Shown piece by piece: positions 1 to 5,375 of a DNA stretch of 5,375 nt (its first letter is position 1; every line of letters starts with the position of its first letter). The translations under genes and the position numbers were made by a program. The DNA comes from Burkholderiaceae bacterium (GTDB lineage Bacteria > Pseudomonadota > Gammaproteobacteria > Burkholderiales > Burkholderiaceae): contig CANHLB010000135.1 of the NCBI GenBank assembly GCA_947461335.1, forward strand, positions 1-5,375, in the 5' to 3' direction. The notes under the pieces were generated by a model that saw only the letters and a list, made by a program, of their open reading frames with translations, was not told where the DNA came from and searched no databases.

Positions 1-54
1 AAACGCCATTACAAGCGTATTCGCAGCCAAATGTTGCCTAAGAAGCTTTACTAA
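1..54 (+). CDS. rpsU: 30S ribosomal protein S21, C-terminal end only
   Basis: The first 17 codons in frame 1 read KRHYKRIRSQMLPKKLY and end at TAA (52-54), directly followed by an in-frame TAG (55-57), so the stop is doubled. This is the basic C-terminal tail of bacterial S21 in its betaproteobacterial form; the RSQMLPKKL ending is typical of Burkholderiales, while E. coli ends differently. S21 is a small subunit protein that helps base-pairing between mRNA and the 16S rRNA 3' end during initiation. The start, ribosome binding site and promoter lie before the window. Its position ahead of dnaG and rpoD matches the macromolecular synthesis operon, which supports the call despite the short fragment. 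Confidence 0.9.
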   Translation, partial: KRHYKRIRSQMLPKKLY

Positions 55-63
55 TAGAATTTA

Positions 64-88
64 AAAGCTCTCTTCACCGAGAAGCTTT
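64..88 (+). other. RNA hairpin just after rpsU, upstream of the terminator
   Basis: AAAGC (64-68) pairs with GCTTT (84-88) and TCTC (69-72) pairs with GAGA (79-82). This gives nine base pairs with a single bulged A at 83 and a six-base loop, TTCACC (73-78). It lies ten bases past the rpsU stop and two bases before the terminator stem. No U-run follows it, so it is not itself a terminator. It could protect the rpsU 3' end, serve as a processing site, or interact with the next hairpin, whose loop carries the complementary sequence. The structure is seen in the sequence; any role is inferred. Confidence 0.6.
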
Positions 89-89
89 G

Positions 90-129
90 AAGCCCGCTGA
101 CGGTGAAACGCAGCGGGTTTTTGCTTTTT
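90..129 (+). terminator. Rho-independent terminator between rpsU and yqeY
   Basis: CCCGCTG (93-99) pairs perfectly with CAGCGGG (111-117). The GC-rich seven-pair stem can be lengthened by G92-U118 and by A-U pairs at the base, and is followed by TTTTT (118-122) and a second run TTTTT (125-129). The loop is 100-110. It sits 38 bases after the rpsU stop and well before the yqeY start at 183. In E. coli a terminator at the equivalent place, after rpsU, lets S21 be made in large excess over primase. The same partial-termination role is likely here, since no clear promoter for yqeY is visible downstream. Confidence 0.85.
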
Positions 130-182
130 GAATTGCTAACTATAGATAGACAGCAAGATATATTCAACATCAGGAAAACACT

Positions 183-629
183 ATGAGTCTGAAAGATCAA
201 ATCACTGAAGATATGAAAAATGCCATGCGTGCAAAAGACACAGCACGCCTGGGGGCTATTCGTTTGCTATTGGCCGCCATTAAGCAGCGTGAGGTTGATG
301 ACCGTGTTGTTCTAGATGATGCTGCTGTGATTGCGATCATTGAAAAAATGATGAAGCAGCGTAAAGATTCGATCTCTCAGTTTGAAAAAGCAAATCGAGA
401 TGATTTAGTCGCAATCGAAGCCGCTGAAATGACAATCTTGCAAGCGTATTTACCGGCGCAGATGTCGGATAATGAGGTAGAGGCTGCAGTAGCTGCTGCG
501 GTAGCTGCTACAGGAGCAACTGGCCCTCAAGATATGGGTAAAGTCATTGGCGCCCTCAAGGGACAATTAGCTGGTAAAGCGGATATGGGCAAAGTTTCTG
601 CTTTAGTAAAAGCCGCACTCGCTAAGTAA
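183..629 (+). CDS. yqeY: GatB/YqeY domain-containing protein
   Basis: This 148-residue protein has the usual length of stand-alone YqeY proteins. It starts with an amphipathic helical segment (MSLKDQITEDMKNAMRAKD) and carries the family hallmarks: KQRKDSISQF at 58-67, the E-x-x-x-L-x-x-YLPAQ stretch at 82-93, and the closing DMGKVIGALKG and GKADMGKVSALVK motifs at 117-143. The YqeY domain is related to the C-terminal tail domain of GatB, which contacts tRNA in the Glu/Asp-tRNA amidotransferase. The amidotransferase catalytic parts are absent here, so this is not GatB, and its own role is not established. The start is supported by AGGA (172-175) seven bases upstream and an in-frame TAG at 147-149. 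A yqeY gene between rpsU and dnaG is a recurring arrangement in bacteria. It is probably transcribed by read-through of the rpsU terminator and may share a message with dnaG. Confidence 0.9.
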   Translation: MSLKDQITEDMKNAMRAKDTARLGAIRLLLAAIKQREVDDRVVLDDAAVIAIIEKMMKQRKDSISQFEKANRDDLVAIEAAEMTILQAYLPAQMSDNEVEAAVAAAVAATGATGPQDMGKVIGALKGQLAGKADMGKVSALVKAALAK

Positions 630-641
630 GTAATTTAGCGA
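619..641 (+). other. Hairpin enclosing the yqeY stop codon
   Basis: TCGCTAA (619-625) is perfectly complementary to TTAGCGA (635-641). This gives a seven-pair stem with a nine-base loop (626-634) that contains the yqeY TAA stop (627-629). No U-run follows, so it is not a terminator and transcription should continue into dnaG, which starts 40 bases after the stem. It may stabilise or mark a processing point in the yqeY-dnaG message. A chance stem of this size cannot be excluded. Confidence 0.4.
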
Positions 642-680
642 CTAGCCAACTCAGTAAAACAGTTTCATACTGCTAGCCTA

Positions 681-2609
681 ATGGCACTTATTCCCCAATC
701 CTTCATTGCCGATCTTTTAAATCGGGTCGATATCGTTGATGTAGTTGGGCAGCACGTAAAGTTAAAAAAAGCCGGTGCAAACTATCAAGGTTTGTGCCCC
801 TTTCATTCAGAAAAATCTCCTTCTTTTTCAGTTTCACCAACCAAACAGTTTTATCACTGCTTTGGTTGTGGAGCGCATGGTTCAGCGATTAGCTTTTTGA
901 TGGAGTATTCAGGTCTTGGTTATGTAGATGCAATTGAAGATCTGGCCAGATCAGCTGGTCTAGACGTTCCTCGTGAAGAGCGCACTGCGAACGATGTTGC
1001 AAGAGCGCAGCAAGCCATGGCCTTAAGTGAGGTGATGAGCTCAGCAGCAGACTGGTATCGCCAACAACTTAAAGGTAATACCCGAGCCGTAGAGTATTTG
1101 AAGGGCCGCGGCCTTACAGGTGAGATTGCAAAGCGCTATGCCCTGGGTTATGCGCCCGATGGTTGGCAGGGGCTTGAGGCTGTCTTTGGTCCTTATACCA
1201 ATGATGAGGTTGCCAAGACTTTGGTAGAGGGAGGTTTGCTCATTCAAGGAGAGCAGGCCGAGGGCGCGCCTGTAAAGCGTTACGACCGTTTCCGCGATCG
1301 CGTCATGTTCCCGATCCGTAATCCTAAAGGGCAAACCATTGGCTTTGGCGGTCGCATTTTGGACCAAGGCGAACCTAAATATTTAAATTCTCCTGAGACG
1401 CCACTATTCTCAAAAGGCAATACGCTTTACGGATTGTTTGAAGCAAGGCAGGCGATTCGTGCACAAGAATATGTTTTGGTGTGTGAAGGCTATATGGATG
1501 TCGTAGCGCTCGCGCAATTAGGATTTCCAAATGCAGTCGCAACCTTAGGAACTGCATGCACAGCAAATCATGTCCGCATGCTTCTGCGCCAAACTGATAA
1601 AGTCGTTTTTTCTTTTGATGGCGACTCGGCAGGCCAACGTGCGGCACAACGTGCGCTTGAGGCTTGTTTGCCGCTCATGTCGGATGATAAAGAAATTCGT
1701 TTCTTATTCTTACCAACAGAGCATGACCCCGATAGTTATGTGCGCGCCTATGGCGCACCTGCATTCGAGAAGGTCATTAAAGAAGCCATGTCGATTTCCA
1801 GCTTTTTCTTTAAGATTGTTAGTCAAGACCATGAGCTGACAACGCCCGAGGGTAGAGCCCATACCCATCATGCAGCTAAGCCCTTATTGTTATCGATGCC
1901 ACCAATTGCATTACGTACACAAATTCTGCGTGAGCTAGCGATTCGTACCAATACGACGCCAGTAGAACTTGAAGCATTTTGTGGTTTAACAGTGGCGCCA
2001 GTTCCCATACAGCAAGCAAGATCACAGACCAATCAAAACAATTCTTTTAATAACAGCAATCGGCAGGGTGCACCATGGCAAGCATCTAAGGGTTCTGCGA
2101 AGCGGGTTGCTACCCAAAATATTGAGCCACCTAAAGCGCCTACCGATTTAGCTGAGCAGATGCTCCGTGTATTGATTCAGTTTCCACATCTTGGAAAAGT
2201 ATTAGATACCCATCAGCGTTCGCTCGCCTTGAAAGCTGCAGAACAAAGATCTACTAAAGCGCTCTCATTGATGCAAGACCTTTTATCCCAATGCGACTTG
2301 GTAGAGCTTATCCCAGGTGAGAATGGCAAAGATGCCAGCGTAGGTGCTGGCGCTTTTGCAATGTTTCAGGATCAACTCGCGCGCAGTGAATTGGCTCCTT
2401 TGTACGAAGTGCTGAGAAATCGTGTGATGGGTTCTGATTTAGAGCTTGATGGGGCTAAGGCGGACTTAGATGGTGCCTTTAAAAAGTTAGAGCTTACTCA
2501 CCTTAAGCAAGAAATGACCGAAATTGCCCAAAAGATCGCAGGCAGTACAGCCAGTGACCAAGACCGGGCTAGATATCGTGAATTGGGCGAAAAACTGAAA
2601 TTCTCCTAA
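681..2609 (+). CDS. dnaG: DNA primase DnaG
   Basis: This 642-residue protein makes the RNA primers for the replication fork, working with the DnaB helicase. The N-terminal CHC2 zinc-binding domain is complete, with ligands C39, H42, C60 and C63. The RNA-polymerase-like core carries the conserved basic segment around EPKYLNSPETPLFSKG (231-246). The TOPRIM metal site is intact, with E269 in CEGYMD (D273) and the acidic pair D313/D315 in FDGDSAGQ. A low-complexity Asn/Gln/Ser-rich linker (about 440-485) leads to the C-terminal helicase-interaction domain (about 485-642). The protein is about 60 residues longer than E. coli primase (581), at least partly through the linker and C-terminal part. 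ATG 681 is the first start after an in-frame TAG (636-638) and begins the conserved IPQSFIADLLNRVDIVDVV segment. No good Shine-Dalgarno sequence precedes it. The gene is followed by its own regulatory gap before rpoD. Confidence 0.97.
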   Translation: MALIPQSFIADLLNRVDIVDVVGQHVKLKKAGANYQGLCPFHSEKSPSFSVSPTKQFYHCFGCGAHGSAISFLMEYSGLGYVDAIEDLARSAGLDVPREERTANDVARAQQAMALSEVMSSAADWYRQQLKGNTRAVEYLKGRGLTGEIAKRYALGYAPDGWQGLEAVFGPYTNDEVAKTLVEGGLLIQGEQAEGAPVKRYDRFRDRVMFPIRNPKGQTIGFGGRILDQGEPKYLNSPETPLFSKGNTLYGLFEARQAIRAQEYVLVCEGYMDVVALAQLGFPNAVATLGTACTANHVRMLLRQTDKVVFSFDGDSAGQRAAQRALEACLPLMSDDKEIRFLFLPTEHDPDSYVRAYGAPAFEKVIKEAMSISSFFFKIVSQDHELTTPEGRAHTHHAAKPLLLSMPPIALRTQILRELAIRTNTTPVELEAFCGLTVAPVPIQQARSQTNQNNSFNNSNRQGAPWQASKGSAKRVATQNIEPPKAPTDLAEQMLRVLIQFPHLGKVLDTHQRSLALKAAEQRSTKALSLMQDLLSQCDLVELIPGENGKDASVGAGAFAMFQDQLARSELAPLYEVLRNRVMGSDLELDGAKADLDGAFKKLELTHLKQEMTEIAQKIAGSTASDQDRARYRELGEKLKFS

Positions 2610-2627
2610 GAATTTACTGAAACACCC

Positions 2628-2655
2628 CTAGAAATCCCCTGAATTTGCCCCATAT
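2628..2655 (+). promoter_or_regulatory. Probable sigma-32 (RpoH) heat-shock promoter for rpoD
   Basis: CTAGAAA (2628-2634) differs at one base from the heat-shock -35 element CTTGAAA. Thirteen bases later comes CCCCATAT (2648-2655), an exact match to the -10 consensus CCCCATNT. The preceding CCC also agrees with the longer CCCTTGAA form of the -35. The spacing lies within the range known for sigma-32 promoters. Transcription would start near 2661-2663, giving a leader of about 170 bases to rpoD. E. coli rpoD is known to have a heat-shock promoter, there located inside dnaG; here it lies just beyond the dnaG stop. Function is inferred from the consensus match alone. Confidence 0.65.
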
Positions 2656-2672
2656 TTTTAGGTAAACAGGGG
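2636..2672 (+). other. Hairpin in the dnaG-rpoD gap, without U-tract
   Basis: CCCCTG (2636-2641) pairs with CAGGGG (2667-2672), and inside it TTTGCC (2644-2649) pairs with GGTAAA (2661-2666, one G-U pair). The result is twelve pairs with a two-base bulge (2642-2643) and an 11-base loop. It starts 27 bases after the dnaG stop. TTAAAAAA follows it, not a T-run, so it is not a standard terminator on this strand, and the opposite strand has no T-run on the proper side either. It could protect the 3' end of a dnaG message or impede polymerase. Its DNA overlaps the heat-shock -10 box. Confidence 0.5.
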
Positions 2673-2698
2673 TTAAAAAAGTCGCAATCGACTATAAT
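2670..2698 (+). promoter_or_regulatory. Probable sigma-70 promoter for rpoD (strong -10, poor -35)
   Basis: TATAAT (2693-2698) is a perfect -10 box 134 bases before the rpoD start. At the usual 17-base spacing the -35 region reads GGGTTA (2670-2675), a poor match to TTGACA; TTAAAA (2673-2678) matches better but lies only 14 bases away. There is no TGn extended -10. Transcription would start near 2705, leaving a leader of about 128 bases. A weak -35 beside a perfect -10 fits an activated or otherwise tuned promoter, and autoregulation by RpoD is plausible. The -10 is clear; promoter function is inferred from its position. Confidence 0.55.
2680..2693. promoter_or_regulatory. Small palindrome abutting the rpoD -10 box
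   Basis: AGTCG (2680-2684) and CGACT (2689-2693) form a perfect inverted repeat around CAAT. It fills the space just upstream of TATAAT and shares its first T. A dyad in the -35/-10 spacer is where a repressor or a distorting activator could bind. It is short (five bases per arm), so coincidence is possible, and I recognise no regulator with this site. Confidence 0.3.
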
Positions 2699-2732
2699 CC
2701 TCTGTTCCCAAGAAAAAAACGAATGAATTCAG

Positions 2733-2771
2733 CCACTTGCGCTTTATTTTGATGAAATTTAGGGTAAGTGG
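2733..2771 (+). other. Stem-loop in the rpoD 5' leader
   Basis: CCACTTGC (2733-2740) pairs with GGTAAGTGG: six perfect pairs (2733-2738 with 2766-2771), then G2739-U2765 and C2740-G2764. Inside, ATTT (2746-2749) can pair with AAAT (2755-2758) around a five-base loop. It lies in the leader of transcripts from either proposed promoter, 61 bases before the rpoD ATG. It does not cover the start region, so direct blocking of ribosome entry is unlikely. It resembles no riboswitch or ribosomal-protein leader that I know. Confidence 0.4.
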
Positions 2772-2832
2772 ACAACGGGGCTGTACTTAATCAGTCGATA
2801 TCAATAACAGTAATGTGAGTAAGCGCTAATAA

Positions 2833-3366
2833 ATGCCTAATACCAAGACAAAAAAACCAGTGAAATCAGCCAAGCCAGTGAAGGCTGCCGCTAAACCAGC
2901 GCCTAAGGCAAAAGCTGCTTTAAAACCTGCAGCTAAAAAAGCGACTAAGCCAGTTAAAGTTCCAGCTAAAGCAGCCAAGCCAGTTAAGGCTGCCGCTAAG
3001 CCCAAAGCAAAGCTTGCTACTAAACCAGCGCCTAAGGCAAAAGCCGTCGCTAAACCGATTGCTAAAAAAGCTGCTGCTAAATCAGCTAAAGCGGCCAAGC
3101 CAGCCCCTAAGGTAAAAGCTGCGGCCAAGCCTGTGAAGGCAGTCAAGCCAGTTGCTAAAGCTCCTGCAAAACCAGTCAAGGCTGCTCCTAAGTCTGCAGC
3201 TAAGGCGCCAGTGAAGCTTGCTAAGCCTGAGCCAGCTAAAAAAGTCAAAGCCGCACCAGCACCAAAAGCTGAAGAGTTAAAAGGGAAAAAAGCAAAAGCA
3301 GTTGAAGTTGCTACGCCTGTAGTTGAGGAAGAAAAAAAGCGTGGCCGCAAAGCTAAGGTCGAGCTA
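2833..3366 (+). repeat. Lys/Ala/Pro-rich degenerate repeat tract encoding the RpoD N-terminal tail
   Basis: Codons 1-178 of rpoD encode a low-complexity tail built from variants of [16 protein letters not shown]. In the first 140 residues I count about 44 Lys and 46 Ala, with a single acidic residue (E133). The tract ends in KKRGRKAK (168-175), which resembles an AT-hook core. Repetition is visible in the DNA. A 25-base stretch at 2891-2915 recurs exactly at 3020-3044 (offset 129 = 43 codons). A 28-base stretch at 2867-2894 recurs at 2972-2999 with one mismatch (offset 105 = 35 codons). Offsets are whole codons, which fits in-frame duplication. The composition resembles histone-H1-like and AlgP-type tails, so non-specific nucleic-acid binding is plausible but unproven. 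Confidence 0.85.
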
Positions 3367-5340
3367 CCTGCCGATGGTGCTGAGCCAGTATTAACTGATC
3401 GTCAAAAAGCACGTGAGCGCAAAGCCAAAGAAAAAGCACTCTTAAAAGAATTCGCGGCCCAACAGTTGGGCACTGAAGAGCAACAAGAGTTACGTCGTGC
3501 TCGCTTAAAGACCTTGATTAAGATGGGTATGTCCAAGGGTTATTTAACTCATGGCGAAATGAATGATGTGATGTCTGATGAGTTATCTGATGCTGATGCA
3601 TTAGAAACTTTGATTAGTTTGCTAAACGACATTGGTATTACTGTTTACGAGCAAGCCCCCGATGCAGAAACCCTAATTCTGTCTGACAACACTGCCGCTG
3701 CAGCTTCTGAAGAGGAAGCCGAAGAAGAGGCTGAAGCTGCGCTCTCGACAGTAGATTCAGAGTTTGGACGCACTACAGATCCAGTGCGTATGTATATGCG
3801 CGAAATGGGTACAGTAGATTTGCTGACTCGTGAAGGCGAGATCGTGATTGCCAAGAAAATTGAGGCTGGCCTCAAAGATATGGTGATGGCACTCGCTGCC
3901 TGTCCTGTAACTATTGGCGAAATCTTGAGTAACGTTGACAAGATTGCTAGCGGTGAGATGGAGATTGATCAATTTGTTGATGGCTTAGTAGACCCAAATG
4001 CTGAAGATATTAAGCTTGGACCAGAAGAGCCTGAAATTGATCCTGATGCTGAAGAAGGTGAAGCCGATGGCGATGATGAAGGTGCTGGCGGTGCCGCTGC
4101 TGCAACAGCAAATGCAAAACAACTCGAAGAGTTAAAGCAGATTTCTTTAGAGAAGTTCGCGATCGTGCGTACTCAATCTGACAAGATGCGTCGTGCTTTT
4201 GATAAGGATGGCTACAACTGTCCTGCTTACATCAAGGCACAGGATGCCATTCGTGGTGAGTTGCTCGGTTTCCGTTTAACTGCCAAGAGCGTTGAGAAGT
4301 TATGCGATACCATGCGTTCCCAAGTTGATCAAGTATGGAAACTAGAGCGTGGCATCGTTAGCTTATTGGTAGATAAAGTAGGCGTGAATCGTGGTGAAGT
4401 TCTAAAAGACTTCCCTAAGATGTCTATGAACCTGACTTGGACTGATAAGTTATTGAAAGAGAACAAAGCATATAGCGCACTCTTGCAACGAAACGTTCCA
4501 GCAATTCAAGAACTTCAACAGAAATTAATCGATATTCAGAAGAATGTCGTTATTCCACTGCCAGAGTTAAAAGAAGTCAACAAGCAAATGATCGCTGGCG
4601 AGAAGCGTGCCCGTGAAGCAAAGCGCGAGATGACTGTAGCGAACTTACGTTTGGTTATCTCGATTGCTAAGAAATACACCAACCGTGGCTTGCAGTTCTT
4701 AGACTTAATTCAAGAAGGTAATATCGGCTTGATGAAGGCAGTTGATAAGTTTGAATACCGCCGTGGTTATAAGTTCTCTACTTATGCAACCTGGTGGATT
4801 CGTCAAGCAATTACCCGTTCTATTGCTGACCAAGCAAGGACCATTCGTATTCCAGTGCACATGATTGAGACCATCAATAAGATGAACCGTATCAGTCGTC
4901 AGATCTTGCAGGAAACTGGTCATGAGCCAGATGCTGCAACCCTAGCGCTGAAGATGGAGATTCCAGAAGACAAGATTCGTAAGATCATGAAGATTGCCAA
5001 AGAGCCAATCTCCATGGAGACGCCAATCGGTGACGATGAAGACTCTCATTTAGGTGACTTCATTGAGGATGGCAATACCTTAGCTCCAGCTGAAGCTGCC
5101 CTGCATGAATCGATGCGCGATGTGGTGAAAGATGTGCTGGATTCATTAACACCACGTGAAGCAAAAGTATTGCGTATGCGTTTCGGTGTTGAGATGAGCA
5201 CAGACCATACTCTCGAAGAAGTGGGCAAACAGTTTGACGTTACCCGTGAGCGTATTCGTCAAATAGAAGCTAAAGCCTTGAGAAAGATGCGTCATCCAAG
5301 CCGTAGCGACAAACTCAAGACCTTCCTAGAGGAAGATTGA
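2833..5340 (+). CDS. rpoD: RNA polymerase primary sigma factor RpoD (sigma-70) with long Lys/Ala-rich N-terminal extension
   Basis: This 835-residue protein directs RNA polymerase to housekeeping promoters. Region 1.1 lies at about 217-282 ([11 protein letters not shown] at 235-245), region 1.2 at 316-345 ([11 protein letters not shown]), the non-conserved region at about 347-575 with an acidic stretch (398-416), and region 2 at about 598-668, with the -10 recognition and melting residues in [17 protein letters not shown] (651-667). Region 3 is about 670-750. Region 4 is about 763-822, with the -35-binding helix-turn-helix ([20 protein letters not shown], 794-813). From region 1.1 onward it is nearly colinear with E. 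coli sigma-70 (613 residues). The excess of about 216 residues is a basic N-terminal extension. ATG 2833 directly follows in-frame TAATAA (2827-2832), and the next Met is residue 231, inside region 1.1, so the extension must be translated from here unless a non-ATG start is used. The Shine-Dalgarno is weak. The gene ends 13 bases before a tRNA, with no terminator between. Confidence 0.98.
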   Translation: MPNTKTKKPVKSAKPVKAAAKPAPKAKAALKPAAKKATKPVKVPAKAAKPVKAAAKPKAKLATKPAPKAKAVAKPIAKKAAAKSAKAAKPAPKVKAAAKPVKAVKPVAKAPAKPVKAAPKSAAKAPVKLAKPEPAKKVKAAPAPKAEELKGKKAKAVEVATPVVEEEKKRGRKAKVELPADGAEPVLTDRQKARERKAKEKALLKEFAAQQLGTEEQQELRRARLKTLIKMGMSKGYLTHGEMNDVMSDELSDADALETLISLLNDIGITVYEQAPDAETLILSDNTAAAASEEEAEEEAEAALSTVDSEFGRTTDPVRMYMREMGTVDLLTREGEIVIAKKIEAGLKDMVMALAACPVTIGEILSNVDKIASGEMEIDQFVDGLVDPNAEDIKLGPEEPEIDPDAEEGEADGDDEGAGGAAAATANAKQLEELKQISLEKFAIVRTQSDKMRRAFDKDGYNCPAYIKAQDAIRGELLGFRLTAKSVEKLCDTMRSQVDQVWKLERGIVSLLVDKVGVNRGEVLKDFPKMSMNLTWTDKLLKENKAYSALLQRNVPAIQELQQKLIDIQKNVVIPLPELKEVNKQMIAGEKRAREAKREMTVANLRLVISIAKKYTNRGLQFLDLIQEGNIGLMKAVDKFEYRRGYKFSTYATWWIRQAITRSIADQARTIRIPVHMIETINKMNRISRQILQETGHEPDAATLALKMEIPEDKIRKIMKIAKEPISMETPIGDDEDSHLGDFIEDGNTLAPAEAALHESMRDVVKDVLDSLTPREAKVLRMRFGVEMSTDHTLEEVGKQFDVTRERIRQIEAKALRKMRHPSRSDKLKTFLEED
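5322..5335 (+). other. Small hairpin at the 3' end of rpoD
   Basis: CTTCC (5322-5326) pairs with GGAAG (5331-5335) around a TAGA loop, within the last codons of rpoD. The TGA stop follows three bases later and the tRNA begins 18 bases after the stem. There is no U-run, so it is not a terminator. It might define the rpoD mRNA end after tRNA 5' processing. The stem is short and constrained by coding, so its significance is uncertain. Confidence 0.3.
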
Positions 5341-5353
5341 TCCAAAGATTAAC

Positions 5354-5375
5354 GGGCCTATAGCTCAGTTGGTTA
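5354..5375 (+). tRNA. tRNA gene, 5' end only (cut by window edge)
   Basis: GGGCCTA (5354-5360) fits a seven-base acceptor strand. It is followed by TA at positions 8-9, the D-stem GCTC (5363-5366) and the D-loop AGTTGGTTA. The TAGCTCAGTTGGTTA block is a classic bacterial tRNA 5' half. The anticodon lies outside the window, so identity cannot be read. A Met- or Ile-type tRNA is possible from the D-loop style, and E. coli has an ileX tRNA near rpoD, but that is a guess. It starts 13 bases after the rpoD stop with no visible promoter of its own, so it is probably cut out of the rpoD transcript by RNase P. Confidence 0.85.

Noticed and set aside
128..164. Possible sigma-70 promoter for yqeY (TTGAAT at 128-133; TATAGA at 141-146 or TATATT at 159-164)
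   Set aside because: The spacings are wrong: 7 or 25 bases between boxes, and TTGCTA (133-138) to TATATT has 20. A weak promoter cannot be excluded in this AT-rich stretch, but it is not supported.
1041..1647. Two minus-strand open frames (1041-1367 and 1375-1647) inside dnaG
   Set aside because: Both lie wholly antisense to the conserved primase core and show no recognisable domain or start signals.
1570..1839. Plus-strand open frame of 89 codons within dnaG in another frame
   Set aside because: It overlaps the TOPRIM coding sequence in another frame, has no good start signal and no sensible protein features.
2636..2680. Terminator for dnaG
   Set aside because: The hairpin is good, but TTAAAAAA rather than a T-run follows it on the + strand, so it does not meet Rho-independent terminator criteria.
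2826..3350. Long minus-strand open frame of 174 codons rich in Ala, Leu, Gly and Phe
   Set aside because: It is the antisense shadow of the Lys/Ala/Pro repeat tract in rpoD. The lack of stops follows from the repetitive GCT/AAG/CCA codons; there is no ribosome binding site or family resemblance.
3645..5228. Several minus-strand frames of 60-98 codons opposite rpoD
   Set aside because: They are opposite conserved sigma-70 regions, have no ribosome binding sites, and their sequences look like reverse translations of the sigma coding strand.

Overview
The window is a chromosomal housekeeping segment of a betaproteobacterium. It is most likely a Burkholderiales member with moderate GC, and Polynucleobacter or a close relative is my best guess. 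Three things point there: the S21 tail (RSQMLPKKLY), a primary sigma factor with a very long Lys/Ala-rich N-terminus, and a base composition that looks near the mid-40s % GC by eye. The genus is an inference and I could not search a database.

Layout, all on the + strand: the last codons of rpsU (1-54); two adjacent RNA hairpins, the second a Rho-independent terminator (64-129); a stand-alone GatB/YqeY-domain protein (183-629); DNA primase dnaG (681-2609); a 223-bp regulatory gap (2610-2832); the primary sigma factor rpoD (2833-5340); and, after 13 bp, the first 22 nt of a tRNA gene cut by the window edge (5354-5375). This is the classic macromolecular synthesis locus, which links initiation of translation (S21), replication (primase) and transcription (sigma-70), with yqeY inserted between rpsU and dnaG. 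All three complete genes appear intact with their key residues.

Control signals are the most informative part. The rpsU-yqeY terminator probably lets S21 be made in excess over the downstream genes. Its loop is perfectly complementary to the loop of the hairpin just upstream, so a kissing interaction is possible. The dnaG-rpoD gap holds a strong match to a heat-shock (sigma-32) promoter, a perfect TATAAT box preceded by a small palindrome, and a structured leader of roughly 130 nt. This suggests rpoD can be transcribed separately from dnaG and raised during heat shock, as in E. coli. rpoD then probably reads through into the tRNA.

I see no mobile element, CRISPR array, phage gene or clearly new multi-gene system. 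The unusual features are the histone-H1-like tail on the sigma factor and the RNA structures between genes.
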